From: Trichodesmium sp050015995
GTDB lineage: Bacteria > Cyanobacteriota > Cyanobacteriia > Cyanobacteriales > Microcoleaceae
Direction of reading: 5' to 3'
DNA length: 64,000 bases
Assembly (NCBI RefSeq): GCF_050015995.1
Contig: NZ_JBNHEP010000273.1
Location: forward strand, 10,775 to 74,774
Shown here: piece by piece, positions 8,755 through 17,908 of the stretch
Numbering within the stretch: the stretch's first letter is position 1
Layout: each line of letters begins with the position of its first letter
Program-made: the position numbers and the translations under genes
Notes under the pieces: generated by a model
Told to the model about the DNA's origin: nothing
The model's database searches: none
Seen by the model: only the letters and a program-made list of their open reading frames with translations

Positions 8755-10407
8755 ATGAAAAAAATTCTTAAGAAAGCCAGAAAATATAGCCCAGTTATTC
8801 TGAGTACCACCTTATTCATAGCCAATCCTGCTCAGGCAACTCCCCCAATACAAATCGCCCAGGCATTTCGTCCCCTACCAATGGATGACCCCTCATTAGA
8901 AATGCCCAATGTATCTGAGCTAGAAGCAGAAGAGCCAATAGATCAAGTAACATCTGTCTCCCAACTATCAGACGTGCAGCCTACAGATTGGGCATTCCAG
9001 GCATTACAATCATTAGTAGAACGTTATGGTTGTATAGCAGGTTATCCCGACGGCACCTACAAAGGCAACCGCGCCATGACTCGCTTTGAATTTGCTGCCG
9101 GATTAAATGCTTGCCTAGACAGAATCACAGAATTAATTGCTGCAGCAACCAGTAACCTAGTTACCAGAGAAGACTTAGCTATATTGCAACGTTTACAAGA
9201 AGAATTTGCCGCCGAACTAGCAGCATTGCGGGGTCGTGTAGATTCTTTGGAAGCACGCACCGCTGAACTAGAAAGCAATCAGTTTTCTACTACCACCAAA
9301 CTCAATGGTGAAGTTCTATTTTGGTTAAATGATACTTTTGGGGAAAGAGCAGAAGCCCGTGGAGAATCTTCTGGTAATGACAAAACCGAGACTTCTCTTT
9401 CTTATCGTGTCAGGCTAGAGTTTGAGACTAGCTTTACTGGAGAAGATTTGCTCTTTACTCGTCTACAAGCTAATAATCTTAATGAGTTGAGCGAACCAGA
9501 CCTCACTAATACCTTAATGACTCTTGCCTCTATTGATGAGGGTGATGCTAATGATAATTTTGGTATTGACCTGATGTTCTATCAGTTTCCCATTGGAGAA
9601 CGTGCCCAAGCTCTCATCGGTCCGATTGGAGTTGACCTAGATGATGTTTCTGTAGTTCTAACACCCTTTGCAGATGAAGGGGATGGCACTATCTCTCGAT
9701 TCGGACGACGCGACCCAACCATGTTCCGAGGTCCAGCTAATGCAGGTGTTGGTTTTAGCTACGCATTTAATGATAAGTTTCAAGTAAATGTAGCTTATTT
9801 AGCAGACGATCCGGCAAATCCTCAAGAAGGTGCTGGTGCATTCAATGGTGCTTACAGTGCATTAGGCCAACTTGTGATTGAACCTAACGATAGCTTGGCA
9901 TTTACTCTAGGTTATGTGCGTAAGTATTGGGGTGACGATGGGGTTGATATTACTAATGGTACTGGTAGTTTTAAAGCTCAAGACCCCTTCGATGGTGTGG
10001 CGACAACTGCTGATAACGTTGGGTTGCAAGCTCATTGGAGAGTGAATGAAAAGTTGGAAGTGGGAGGTTGGTTTGGTTCTACCTGGGCGCGACCAGAAAC
10101 TGAGAATAGTGATGATGATGATATTACTATCATTAATGGAATGTTGTATTTTGCTTTCCCAGACTTATTGAGAGAAGGAAATCTTGGTGGTCTGATGGTT
10201 GGCGTGCCTCCTATTGTTACTGATGGGGGTGATGATGATGCCTTGAAGGATGATGATACATCTATACATATAGAGGCAATTTATCGTATTCAAGTTAATG
10301 ATAATATCTCTTTGACTCCTGGTTTATTTGTGATTACTAATCCTAATCACGATGATGTTAATGATACTATTTGGGTTAGTACATTCCGGACTCAGTTTAA
10401 GTTTTAA
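8755..10407 (+). CDS. SLH-domain OprB-type (iron-uptake type) porin
   Basis: A signal peptide ends at the ANPAQA cleavage site near residue 28. It is followed by an S-layer homology domain (about 65-125: QPTDWAFQALQSLVERYGCIAGYPDGTYKGNRAMTR region), a coiled coil (about 140-180, LQEEFAAELAALRGRVDSLE region) and a beta-barrel ending in aromatic Phe (TQFKF). This is the standard layout of cyanobacterial outer-membrane porins, whose SLH domain binds pyruvylated cell-wall polysaccharide; relatives are annotated as iron uptake porins. Length (550) is normal. The barrel loops hold many Asp residues (DDDD, GGDDDD), which could attract cations. No terminator hairpin is obvious before the foreign DNA that begins about 75 bases later. 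Confidence 0.9.
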   Translation: MKKILKKARKYSPVILSTTLFIANPAQATPPIQIAQAFRPLPMDDPSLEMPNVSELEAEEPIDQVTSVSQLSDVQPTDWAFQALQSLVERYGCIAGYPDGTYKGNRAMTRFEFAAGLNACLDRITELIAAATSNLVTREDLAILQRLQEEFAAELAALRGRVDSLEARTAELESNQFSTTTKLNGEVLFWLNDTFGERAEARGESSGNDKTETSLSYRVRLEFETSFTGEDLLFTRLQANNLNELSEPDLTNTLMTLASIDEGDANDNFGIDLMFYQFPIGERAQALIGPIGVDLDDVSVVLTPFADEGDGTISRFGRRDPTMFRGPANAGVGFSYAFNDKFQVNVAYLADDPANPQEGAGAFNGAYSALGQLVIEPNDSLAFTLGYVRKYWGDDGVDITNGTGSFKAQDPFDGVATTADNVGLQAHWRVNEKLEVGGWFGSTWARPETENSDDDDITIINGMLYFAFPDLLREGNLGGLMVGVPPIVTDGGDDDALKDDDTSIHIEAIYRIQVNDNISLTPGLFVITNPNHDDVNDTIWVSTFRTQFKF

Positions 10408-10481
10408 CTAAAATCTGCGATCGCTTGACCAATCCTGCGGAAGGCGGGATTCTGCCTATGGAAACTGATTCATTAATTGAT

Positions 10482-10712
10482 AATAGTACCGGCCCTTCGT
10501 AGGCGGTCAGCAGGTTATCTTCTGTCATAACTTCGTGGCGCGGGCCTTTGGCGACAACTTGCTTGTTCAGCAATAACAACTGATCCTAATTATCCAGGGT
10601 TTTGCTGAGGTCATGGGTAATGACGAGCAAGATTTTGGCCTGGGCTTTCAGCTCGTTAAAAATGTCGAACATAATGGATTCTGTTTTCTGATCCACTCCA
10701 GTGAAGGGATTC
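10482..10712 (-). pseudogene. 3' fragment of the Mn/Zn ABC-transporter ATPase
   Basis: This stretch is over 90 percent identical by eye to 18807-19037, the last third of the ATPase gene, starting around the GVDRKTE codons and running to YEGPVL. The frame has lost the P-loop and signature regions and has a stop within (TAA for a TAC codon). It abuts the metE 3' side and marks the left edge of the imported mosaic. Confidence 0.88.
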
Positions 10713-10772
10713 TCCGAAATTATGCTAAATTGCCCCAAATCGCAGCTTCGCTACTTTAGGGGCAACAACTAG

Positions 10773-13130
10773 CTAGTTGGAGGCCATAGCACGAAGTTTT
10801 GTTGCGGTCTCGACCATGTTGATGAGGGAAGGCTTCACTTCCGACCATTGGCGAGTCTTGAGGCCACAATCCGGGTTAACCCAGAGGTTCTTACGGGGAA
10901 TCACGGCTTCCGCTTTTGACATGAGGTTACTCATTTCATTGGTGGGGGGCACCCGTGGCGAGTGGATGTCATAGACCCCTGGGCCGATCTCATTTGGATA
11001 CTTGAAGTCCACGAAGGCATCGAGCAACTCCATATTTGAGCGCGAGGTCTCAATAGTGATGACGTCGGCGTCCATGGCAGCGATGAATTCGATGATGTCG
11101 TTGAACTCGGAGTAGCACATATGAGTATGGATCTGGGTATCATCCTTCACCCCGCAGGCACTGAGGTGAAAACCCTTCACCGCCCAGTCGAGATAGTGAT
11201 CCCACTCGCTCCGGCGTAACGGCAAGCCTTCGCGGAAAGCAGGTTCATCGATCTGGATGGCGGCGATGCCTGCTGCTTCGAGGTCCACCACTTCATCGCG
11301 AATCGCCAGGGCAATCTGATGCGTGGTAACGGAACGTGGCTGGTCGTCGCGCACGAAACTCCACTGGAGGATCGTAACCGGGCCGGTGAGCATCCCCTTC
11401 ATCGGGCGATTGGTCAGGGTTTGAGCATACTTGGACCAGTAGACAGTCATGGGCTTGGAGCGGCTGACATCGCCAAACACGATCGGCGGCTTCACATAGC
11501 GAGTACCGAAGCTCTGCACCCAGCCGTTGCTGGTAAAGGTAAAGCCTTCGAGATTTTCGCCAAAGTATTCCACCATGTCATTGCGCTCGAACTCGCCGTG
11601 AACAGGCATATCAATCCCGATCTCGTCTTGGAAAGCAACGCATTTAGCAATTTCTTCCTTAATGAACTGGTCGTAGTCCGCATCGCTTAGGGTTCCTTTC
11701 TTCCACTGGGCGCGTGCATGACGCACTTCTTTGGTTTGAGGGAATGAGCCGATAGTCGTGGTCGGGAAATCCGGCAAACTGAGTTTTTCCCGCTGCTTGG
11801 ATTGGCGTTCGGCAAAGGCAGAGGCGCGGTCGAAATCGCTAGGCTTAACTTCAGCAAGGCGCTTTTTCACGGCATCATTATGGATGCGCTTGCTAGACTT
11901 TCGGGAAGCAGCAGCGGCACGGTTGGCTTCAAAGCTCTCCACACTTCCGACTTCATCGAGAAGCTGCCGGAGTTCAGTGACTTCGGTGAGTTTTTCGTCG
12001 GAAAAAGCCAGCCAGCTTTTCAGCTCTTCATCAAGCTTTCTTTCGTTTTGCAGGGTGACAGGGGAATGCAGAAGCGAGCAGCTAGGTGCGACCCAGAGCC
12101 TATCCGCACCAACAGCGGCCTTGGCCTTCTGCAAAACTTTTAGCGAGGCATCGTAATCATTCTTCCAAATATTTCGGCCTTCAACGATTCCTGCGGAGAG
12201 AATTTTGTTATTCGGGAAGGTAGCCAGAACAGTGTCGATGTCCTCTGAACCCCGCACAAAATCGAAGTGTAAGGCGTCAACCGGCAACGCAAGGTAGTCG
12301 TCAAGATTATCTCTAACGCCACCGAAATATGTGGTGACGAGCAGCTTTGCCGAACCTTTGGCCTTGCAAAGGCGATCGTATGCTGCCTTCAAAGCATCGC
12401 GCTGTAGATCGCTAAGGTCGGTGGAAATAATCGGCTCATCGAGCTGTATCCATTCCGCTCCTCTGGCTGCAAGCTTGTCGATAATCTTTTCATAGACGGA
12501 GACAAGGTTATCGAGAAGGGTCAACGGATCGAAGTCTGGGTTGCTAGAATCCTGTACCTTGCCTAGGGATAGATAAGTCACGGGGCCGATTAGCACTGGC
12601 TTCGCGTTAATCCCCAGTGCCTTTGCTTCCGCGAACTCATCAAAGACTTTGGTGCCGCTCAGGGAAAACTTTGTATCTGCCCGAAACTCAGGCACGATGA
12701 AGTGGTAATTCGTATCGAACCACTTTGTCATTTCGCTGGCGAAAGTGGAAACCTTGTTTGCTTGGCAGTCCTTCTCGTCTTCAACCAAAGAAGCGCCGCC
12801 CTCCGTACCACGAGCGATGGTAAAAACTGTGTTGATATCTGTCTGCCCACCTTGCCACTCGAAACGCGACGGCACATTGCCAAGCAGGCAGCTCATGTCT
12901 AGCACTTGGTCGTAAAAGGAGAAGTCGTTGACCGGGATCAGATTGATTCCGGCTGCCTGTTGCTTCTTCCAGTTTATTTCGCGCAAGTTCTTGCCTGTAG
13001 CTATCAGCTCAGAAAGAGGCAGCTCGCCTTTCCAATATGCTTCCGTAGCCTTTTTTAATTCACGCTTGGCTCCGATGCGAGGGTACCCCAGGGAATGTGT
13101 TTTGATAGTGGTATTATGGCTTTTACTCAT
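10773..13130 (-). CDS. metE: B12-independent methionine synthase MetE
   Basis: The enzyme transfers the methyl group of 5-methyl-tetrahydropteroyl-polyglutamate to homocysteine. It is 785 residues, full length for the two-barrel family. The N-terminus has HSLGYPRIGAKRELKKA. The C-terminal barrel has the zinc ligands His670 and Cys672 (HTHMCYSEF) and Cys755 (NPDCGLKTR), plus DFPTTTIGSFPQT at its start. A GGAGAC ribosome site precedes the ATG. metR is divergent, the usual arrangement for MetR activation by homocysteine. GC content is clearly above the flanking DNA and the gene lies between fragments of other operons, so it is probably imported. It would make methionine synthesis independent of cobalamin. 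Confidence 0.97.
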   Translation of the reverse strand: MSKSHNTTIKTHSLGYPRIGAKRELKKATEAYWKGELPLSELIATGKNLREINWKKQQAAGINLIPVNDFSFYDQVLDMSCLLGNVPSRFEWQGGQTDINTVFTIARGTEGGASLVEDEKDCQANKVSTFASEMTKWFDTNYHFIVPEFRADTKFSLSGTKVFDEFAEAKALGINAKPVLIGPVTYLSLGKVQDSSNPDFDPLTLLDNLVSVYEKIIDKLAARGAEWIQLDEPIISTDLSDLQRDALKAAYDRLCKAKGSAKLLVTTYFGGVRDNLDDYLALPVDALHFDFVRGSEDIDTVLATFPNNKILSAGIVEGRNIWKNDYDASLKVLQKAKAAVGADRLWVAPSCSLLHSPVTLQNERKLDEELKSWLAFSDEKLTEVTELRQLLDEVGSVESFEANRAAAASRKSSKRIHNDAVKKRLAEVKPSDFDRASAFAERQSKQREKLSLPDFPTTTIGSFPQTKEVRHARAQWKKGTLSDADYDQFIKEEIAKCVAFQDEIGIDMPVHGEFERNDMVEYFGENLEGFTFTSNGWVQSFGTRYVKPPIVFGDVSRSKPMTVYWSKYAQTLTNRPMKGMLTGPVTILQWSFVRDDQPRSVTTHQIALAIRDEVVDLEAAGIAAIQIDEPAFREGLPLRRSEWDHYLDWAVKGFHLSACGVKDDTQIHTHMCYSEFNDIIEFIAAMDADVITIETSRSNMELLDAFVDFKYPNEIGPGVYDIHSPRVPPTNEMSNLMSKAEAVIPRKNLWVNPDCGLKTRQWSEVKPSLINMVETATKLRAMASN

Positions 13131-13292
13131 AGAACTTGTCTCCGATGTAAGAGTATTCCAGCAAATTTATTTTGCTGTTTTCCTTGTTGTCTATTGGACA
13201 TTAATCTTACTATATCTATCAGACTTGACCTTGACAAGGGAATACAAATGATATTTACTCATGGAGTAATGAGCAAAATTCATGGAAAACTG

Positions 13293-14192
13293 ATGACATT
13301 TCTCGAACGCAGCCACCTTGATATTATCCGCGCGGTTGACTTGCATGGGAGTATGACCGCAGCCTCAAATGCACTACACCTGACACAATCGGCGTTGAGC
13401 CACAGTATGCGTAAGTTGGAAGATCGGGTAGGGGTAAAGCTTTGGCATAGGGAAGGACGTAGCCTTCGCCTCACTCCGGCAGGAACCTATTTGCTGACCA
13501 CAGCCAATCGCCTGATTCCCCAGTTCGTCCACGCAGAAGAACAATTAGCACAGTTCGCTCGTGGTGAGCGGGGAACATTACGGATTGGCATGGAATGCCA
13601 CCCATGCTACCAGTGGCTGCAGAAGATCGTCACTCCCTACTTGCGCGCCTGGCCGTTGGTGGATTTTGAGGTCAAACAGAAGTTCCAATTTGGCGGCATC
13701 GGTGCGCTCTTTGCATACGAGATCGACCTGCTGGTGACACCCGATCCTCTGCGAAAAAAATCACTACATTTTGAACCTGTCTTTGACTATGAGCAGGTTC
13801 TGGTTGTCTCTTCGGAACATCCACTTGGAGAGAATGATTACGTCATTCCCGAGCAGCTCGGCGAGGAAGTGCTTTTCACCTATCCGGTTTCTCAGGATCG
13901 CCTAGATATCTACACCCGCTTCCTCGCTCCGGCGGGCAGGACGGTCAGAAAACAGAAAGTGGTCGAGAGCACGGACATAATGCTTCAAATGGTTGCCTGC
14001 GGACGCGGAGTGGCGGCTCTACCACGCTGGCTGGTAGAGGAATTCTCTGAAAAATATCCCGTGCGTGCAGTGCGACTAGGTCCCAGTGGCGTCGAAAAGC
14101 AAATCTTCTTGGGCGTCCGTCGCACCGATCTCGAAGTTGATTATCTCAATGCATTTATGGAGCTTGCTCGTAACTACAGTGAGCATCCTTGA
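13293..14192 (+). CDS. metR: LysR-type regulator MetR
   Basis: An N-terminal winged helix (residues 5-65: SMTAASNALHLTQSALSHSM) is followed by a co-inducer domain with the MetR hallmarks GMECHPCYQWL, FDYEQVLVVSSEHPL and YPVSQDRLDIY, which align with E. coli MetR. The protein should bind between itself and the divergent metE and activate metE with homocysteine. I choose ATG 13293 (MTFLERSH): it matches the family start and has GGAA about 7 bases upstream. ATGs at 13248 and 13269 are less likely. Its first part is duplicated at 14545. The intergenic 13131-13292 must contain both promoters; I could not find a clear TGAA-N5-TTCA box. Confidence 0.92.
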   Translation: MTFLERSHLDIIRAVDLHGSMTAASNALHLTQSALSHSMRKLEDRVGVKLWHREGRSLRLTPAGTYLLTTANRLIPQFVHAEEQLAQFARGERGTLRIGMECHPCYQWLQKIVTPYLRAWPLVDFEVKQKFQFGGIGALFAYEIDLLVTPDPLRKKSLHFEPVFDYEQVLVVSSEHPLGENDYVIPEQLGEEVLFTYPVSQDRLDIYTRFLAPAGRTVRKQKVVESTDIMLQMVACGRGVAALPRWLVEEFSEKYPVRAVRLGPSGVEKQIFLGVRRTDLEVDYLNAFMELARNYSEHP

Positions 14193-14198
14193 ATAACC

Positions 14199-14325
14199 TG
14201 AGTTCGGGAGAAGGAAGGGAGTAGGGAGTAAGCTGAAAGTTACCAAACATCAGCACCGTCCTCCGCAATGACTACTAGCTTAACCTCAGTTATGGATAAG
14301 CTTTAACCCTGTTAACCCGAACTCA
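14199..14325. repeat. Possible MITE with 10-bp terminal inverted repeats
   Basis: TGAGTTCGGG at 14199 is matched by its complement CCCGAACTCA ending at 14325, enclosing 107 bases without coding capacity. It starts just after the metR stop codon. Between it and 14545 is AT-rich sequence with GGGAATA-type heptamer repeats and no gene. Confidence 0.45.
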
Positions 14326-14544
14326 CGTTAATTATGCTTTAAATAACCAGTTTATCGAGTTCTCAGTTCAGACAGATTGTAGGGAGTTGTTCATCTTGCC
14401 AATTAGTCGCTTGAGGGAATAGGGAATAGGCAATGGCCAATATTAGGGAATAGGAAAAAGGGAAAAGTACGCTAAAAATGGGAATTTCTGATTTTTTTGT
14501 ACTTTTTAATTTTTGACAATCTATTTAGGATTGCTATATTCCAT

Positions 14545-14653
14545 TATGACCGCTGCCTCAAATGCGCTACACCTGACACAATCGGCGTTGAGCCACAGTA
14601 TGCGTAAGTTGGAAGAACGGGTAGGGGTAAAGCTTTGGTATAGGGAAGGACGT
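14545..14653 (+). pseudogene. Duplicate of the metR helix-turn-helix region
   Basis: About 105 bases repeat metR positions 13352-13458 with only a few differences: ATGACCGCTGCCTC against ATGACCGCAGCCTC, then LHLTQSALSHSMRKLEERVGVKLW. The copy breaks off at GGAAGGACGTA, next to the right end of the TnpB element. Confidence 0.88.
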
Positions 14654-14654
14654 A

Positions 14655-16012
14655 CCGTACGAATTAAACTGTAGAAAATTGCAGTTGTTAAATTCTTGAT
14701 ATTGGATTAACCAATATAGGCTGTACGGCACAGCGCACTATTCCCTCGCCACTAAATGCCTCTGGGAATTTCTTTCTGATTATCTGAAGAGAGCCATTAA
14801 TATCGGCATTAATCACTTTACCTGTTCCACTTCTAAACAAACCGCGTTTGACTCGTTTTCCCACATAATTCTCATGGCGTCTGGGCAATTCTAGGTCAAG
14901 TGCAGAAGTTTTACTGGTGTAACTTTCTTCTGTTTCCATAACTTTGATGCCAGCAAGTTCACATTTATAAGTTATCTGTTGAATTAGCTTAGAGTGGGGT
15001 ATTTGGGTAAAGTTTTGATTGTTTTTTTTACCTATGTTTGCACCTTGTTTCCAGTTATCATTTTTTCCAATTACTACAGTACCAATATTACTCTTCACTA
15101 AATAATTAACCACTAACTTGCTGGTGTTATGCAGGTAATTCTCGACAAAACGATTTCTATGATAACTCAATGCTTTAATCTTACGACTGGTTTTTCTGTT
15201 GCCTTTGAGATAATTTTGGTACTTGGCTTTACGTTTGTTATATAGTTGATTGACACTTTTTAGTGGCTTCCCATTAATCAGCAGTGGTTTCACACCAGGC
15301 TTATTTGTAGATAGAGCTACTAATCTGTCAATTCCCAAATCTATTCCAGCTATATATGTGGACTCCATCCATGGTTGGGATGTTTTTTCATATACTACTT
15401 CAATTATATAGCAACCAGTGGCAGGTACTATTCTGACTTCAACTACAGTATCCACAACTACAGGTATTTTGATTTCACTCATTGATAAGTGACAAATACC
15501 CTTCTTCAAACTTGCTCTATAGACTGATTCCTTTGAATAGATAACTACATTTCTACCTTTGGTTTTGTCCTTATATTTGGGTATTTTGGGCTTACCCAAA
15601 AACTTACAGGGATGTTTTGACCATTCTTTTACAGCCTGAAAATAACCACGCCAAGTTGCAATCAAGGATTTGATTATTTGTTTTGATACTTTAGTTGGTA
15701 ATGCTCTGTAAGCATCGCTATCTTTGGTGGTGTGGTAAAGTTGAGTTAAATCCAGACTATGACCAGTACAAAAAAAATGCTGACGACAGTAATAATTAGC
15801 CAAATTATACAAGTTTTTTGACTTAAAGGCTAAGTCATCGCACAACTGCCAATACTGGTGTGCTTGTCTAATAATATGTCTGTCAACAACTCTCATTGGA
15901 CGCTCAACTCCCACTAGGCTTTGAGGTAACATAATGTCATTTCTATTATGTTAGAACACTTTTATTGATTTTACAACTATTTTCTACGGTTTAAGTTTAA
16001 CAGTTAATTACC
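14655..16012 (-). mobile_element. IS200/IS605-type element with TnpB only
   Basis: The element contains one tnpB gene and no tnpA. Its left end, read on the minus strand from about 16012, shows TTAACTGTTAAACTTAAAC followed by a GTAGAAAATA motif. The same left end stands before the decayed copy at 20920, which defines the boundary. The right end lies near 14655 against the metR fragment. Confidence 0.7.
14688..15932 (-). CDS. tnpB: TnpB family RNA-guided nuclease/transposon protein
   Basis: The 414 residues match IS200/IS605 OrfB proteins: a helical N-terminal part, KFLGKPKIPKYKDK, RuvC-I with Asp198 in GIDLGIDRLVAL, a basic linker, and RuvC-III with Asp377 in INADINGSLQI. The usual RuvC-II Glu is replaced: the strand reads VVIGKNDNWKQG. 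Glu335 or Glu336 in TEESYTSK could supply the acid, as in TnpB and Fanzor branches with a rearranged catalytic site. The CxxC zinc knuckle is absent. The ATG at 15896 matches the start of the copy at 20998 and may be the true start. The gene is intact, so it could still act as an RNA-guided nuclease. Confidence 0.85.
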   Translation of the reverse strand: MLPQSLVGVERPMRVVDRHIIRQAHQYWQLCDDLAFKSKNLYNLANYYCRQHFFCTGHSLDLTQLYHTTKDSDAYRALPTKVSKQIIKSLIATWRGYFQAVKEWSKHPCKFLGKPKIPKYKDKTKGRNVVIYSKESVYRASLKKGICHLSMSEIKIPVVVDTVVEVRIVPATGCYIIEVVYEKTSQPWMESTYIAGIDLGIDRLVALSTNKPGVKPLLINGKPLKSVNQLYNKRKAKYQNYLKGNRKTSRKIKALSYHRNRFVENYLHNTSKLVVNYLVKSNIGTVVIGKNDNWKQGANIGKKNNQNFTQIPHSKLIQQITYKCELAGIKVMETEESYTSKTSALDLELPRRHENYVGKRVKRGLFRSGTGKVINADINGSLQIIRKKFPEAFSGEGIVRCAVQPILVNPISRI

Positions 16013-16551
16013 CCAGATATATCTGTCCCCACCAACAAGGTTCCCTTGATTTCCAGTCTGGAGACCTTTTACGGGGGAAGACCCGAACCTTTTTTCGCAA
16101 ACACCGCCTCAAAGGCAATCAATCGACATAAGTCCCATCAGAACTCGACGCCTGTAATAGAAGAAAATATCGGCTCCGCCGTCCGGGAAAAATTTCTGCT
16201 TGCAACAAGTTGCTGGCTTTCTATTCATCATAGGTTAGATGACCGAGGGTGGGTTTGATGGTACCACGACCGATTGTTTGCGATCTACAAATCTGGGTGA
16301 TTCGGGAGTTGACCAGACTCCGGTAAGAAAGGGGACCACCAAGGCCGCCAAAAGGACAAAACCACCAAGCGAACTGGTACCCGTCGCTCCATCTATAGGC
16401 AAAAGAAAAGACAAGGTGACATAATGTCATCATTAGCGCACTTACATATATCCGGGGTGTAGGAGAGTGAAGAAAAATGATATCTCGTTTAACCCAATGG
16501 TGTGTTATACTTGATAAAGTGTAAGTTTATATGGGGAGGACCACGAAATAG
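16013..16551. other. Spacer without supported gene
   Basis: I see no credible gene here. The palindrome TGACATAATGTCA at about 16418 recurs (with one change) at about 15929 across the TnpB left end, so it may be a repeat linked to insertion. The last 60 bases contain a GGGGAGGACC stretch close before the pseudogene at 16552. Confidence 0.4.
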
Positions 16552-16968
16552 ATGTTCAAAATTAAAAACGCGATATATATCCTAGTAATAGCTGTTGCCC
16601 TAACTTTCTTTAACCCAGCCAGTGCGGAAGCGGATGTCTACAGGTTAGGTACTAGCTGCGGGAGATTAATACCGGGAAACCGGGTGGAGCAGGAAGTGCT
16701 AGATCAAATAAGTTTTACCCGACGAGCGACCATGGAAAACGCGATGAAGTATTAAGCGAACGAAAAATTACGGTACGGTTATTACGGCGATCAAGGCTAT
16801 AATCTTATCGTTGACGGTGAACGAGGCTGGCACTATGGCAACGATGATGAGTTTGACCAAACAAATGAGCACATAACAGTCACCGTCTGCTACGATGGCA
16901 AGTATAAAGGTAAGGTACACGCTTACGAAACATCCGAAAACGGAATATACGACGCATCGGAGGTTTAG
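16552..16968 (+). pseudogene. Secreted small protein gene with internal stop
   Basis: The first 67 codons give a signal peptide (IYILVIAVALTFF, then ASAEA) and a short mature part. An in-frame TAA at 16753-16755 interrupts it. The same frame continues for 70 codons (LRYGYYGDQGYNLIVDGERG region) to TAG at 16966. A CHY-type exported protein of about 138 residues was therefore probably encoded. The product is not recognised. Readthrough, or a sequence error at the stop, would restore it. Confidence 0.6.
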
Positions 16969-17325
16969 CACAGTGTAGAACGGTGGAAAGGCAAGATCGA
17001 AAGACTCTAACAACAATACAACCTCTGTGGTTGGATCGTAATTATCGACAACTTCCAAGATGTGATCAATCATAAAGTGATGGTGCAAAATTGCAGTGTC
17101 AGGAGCCGCTAACCAGGCATTCAGGAACGGCGCAAGGCGAGAACGTCCTACAAAATGGGTTTTGAATGATTCTCCGCCAACCCCCAATGTTGGAGAATTT
17201 GTGCTACAAACTATCGCGCCGCGCTTCTGACTGAGATGACCAGCCCAAGCATTATAGCCAATGACCAGCAAATTACTGGCAATAAAATCTTGATGCCAAT
17301 TCGATCCATCGTTTGTTTCACTCAT
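16969..17325 (-). pseudogene. Truncated paralogue of the 4898 gene
   Basis: From ATG 17325 the frame matches the protein at 4898 for about 115 residues (NWHQDFIASNLLVIGYNAW, HHHFMIDHILEVVDNYDP). Homology ends near 16974, exactly where the antisense pseudogene at 16552 begins; the frame runs on to 16768 only by chance. The last 35 residues of the family are missing. Higher GC than the 4898 copy suggests it came with the imported DNA. Confidence 0.75.
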
Positions 17326-17370
17326 TAGAGACCTCTATTTTGAAAGCCAATCCAGTTGAAATTTAGTCAG

Positions 17371-17575
17371 GTTTTGATGCGTTACGCTATCGCTAACACA
17401 TCCTACGGGAATCTCCTTCGATCTACATTAGAGGTCGCCTGGATTTAAGCGCGATCTCATTGCCGTAACGCACCACATAGTCAAGTTTTGATGCGTTACG
17501 CTATCGCTAACACATCCTACAGAAACCTAGCAATTATCAAGAAAAATTAGAGGTCGCCTGGATTTAACCACGACC
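17371..17575. repeat. Tandem duplication with period 114-119
   Basis: GTTTTGATGCGTTACGCTAT begins at 17371 and again at 17485, followed in both by CGCTAACACATCCTAC. TTAGAGGTCGCCTGGATTTA begins at 17428 and 17547. The right copy merges with the 3' end of the metH fragment, so the unit includes metH downstream sequence. Confidence 0.85.
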
Positions 17576-17830
17576 CCATTGCCGATCGCTATAAGCACTA
17601 AAAGATCTAGCGACAGGATGATAGGTGACAAAAGCAGTAGTCGTTTGCTCTGGATCAAGCTGTTCGCTCTCATATATCGATATCCCAATGCGATCGCATC
17701 CCAATAATTGCAAATGTGGCATTCGATCCATCACCATCGGACAAGCTGGATAGCCAAAACTATACCGAGAACCCTGATACCTTTGGGCTAATACATCGCG
17801 AATGTTATCTGGCTCTAAATCTCCATAGCA
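17574..17830 (-). pseudogene. C-terminal fragment of B12-dependent methionine synthase MetH
   Basis: Read on the minus strand, the last 85 codons are those of the MetH activation domain: DVLAQRYQGSRYSFGYPACP, LLGCDRIGISIYESEQLDPEQTT and AFVTYHPVARSFSAYSDRQ, then stop. RYSFGYPACP is part of the AdoMet/cobalamin-facing surface in MetH. The other roughly 1,100 residues are absent; the fragment is cut at 17830 against a ferredoxin-gene piece. It lies in the same mosaic as metE. Confidence 0.88.
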
Positions 17831-17831
17831 T

Positions 17832-17908
17832 GAGGATTATTTGTCGGTGAAAAAAGCGGATTTTTCCAAACTTTCACTTTATGAGGAGTTCCGAGAAATT
17901 TATTTGTT
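17832..17908 (+). pseudogene. Fragment of the 2Fe-2S ferredoxin gene
   Basis: GAGGATTATTTG followed by codons for VKKADFSKLSLYEEFREIYL matches codons of the gene at 6829 (positions 7306-7375), with about 85 percent identity. Both its ends are junctions: metH on the left and the ABC permease 3' end on the right. Confidence 0.85.

Noticed and set aside
11319..12156. Long frames on the plus strand opposite metE
   Set aside because: They are antisense shadows of a strongly conserved gene and have no family pattern.
14688..15932. TnpB as a Cas12-type CRISPR effector
   Set aside because: There is no array or cas gene nearby, and element ends show it is an IS200/IS605-type protein.
16046..16433. 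Three overlapping frames of 60-70 codons
   Set aside because: No ribosome site, no family, and the three frames conflict on both strands.
16768..17325. 185-residue protein with a hydrophobic C-terminus
   Set aside because: Homology ends near 16974; the hydrophobic end is the antisense of another pseudogene.
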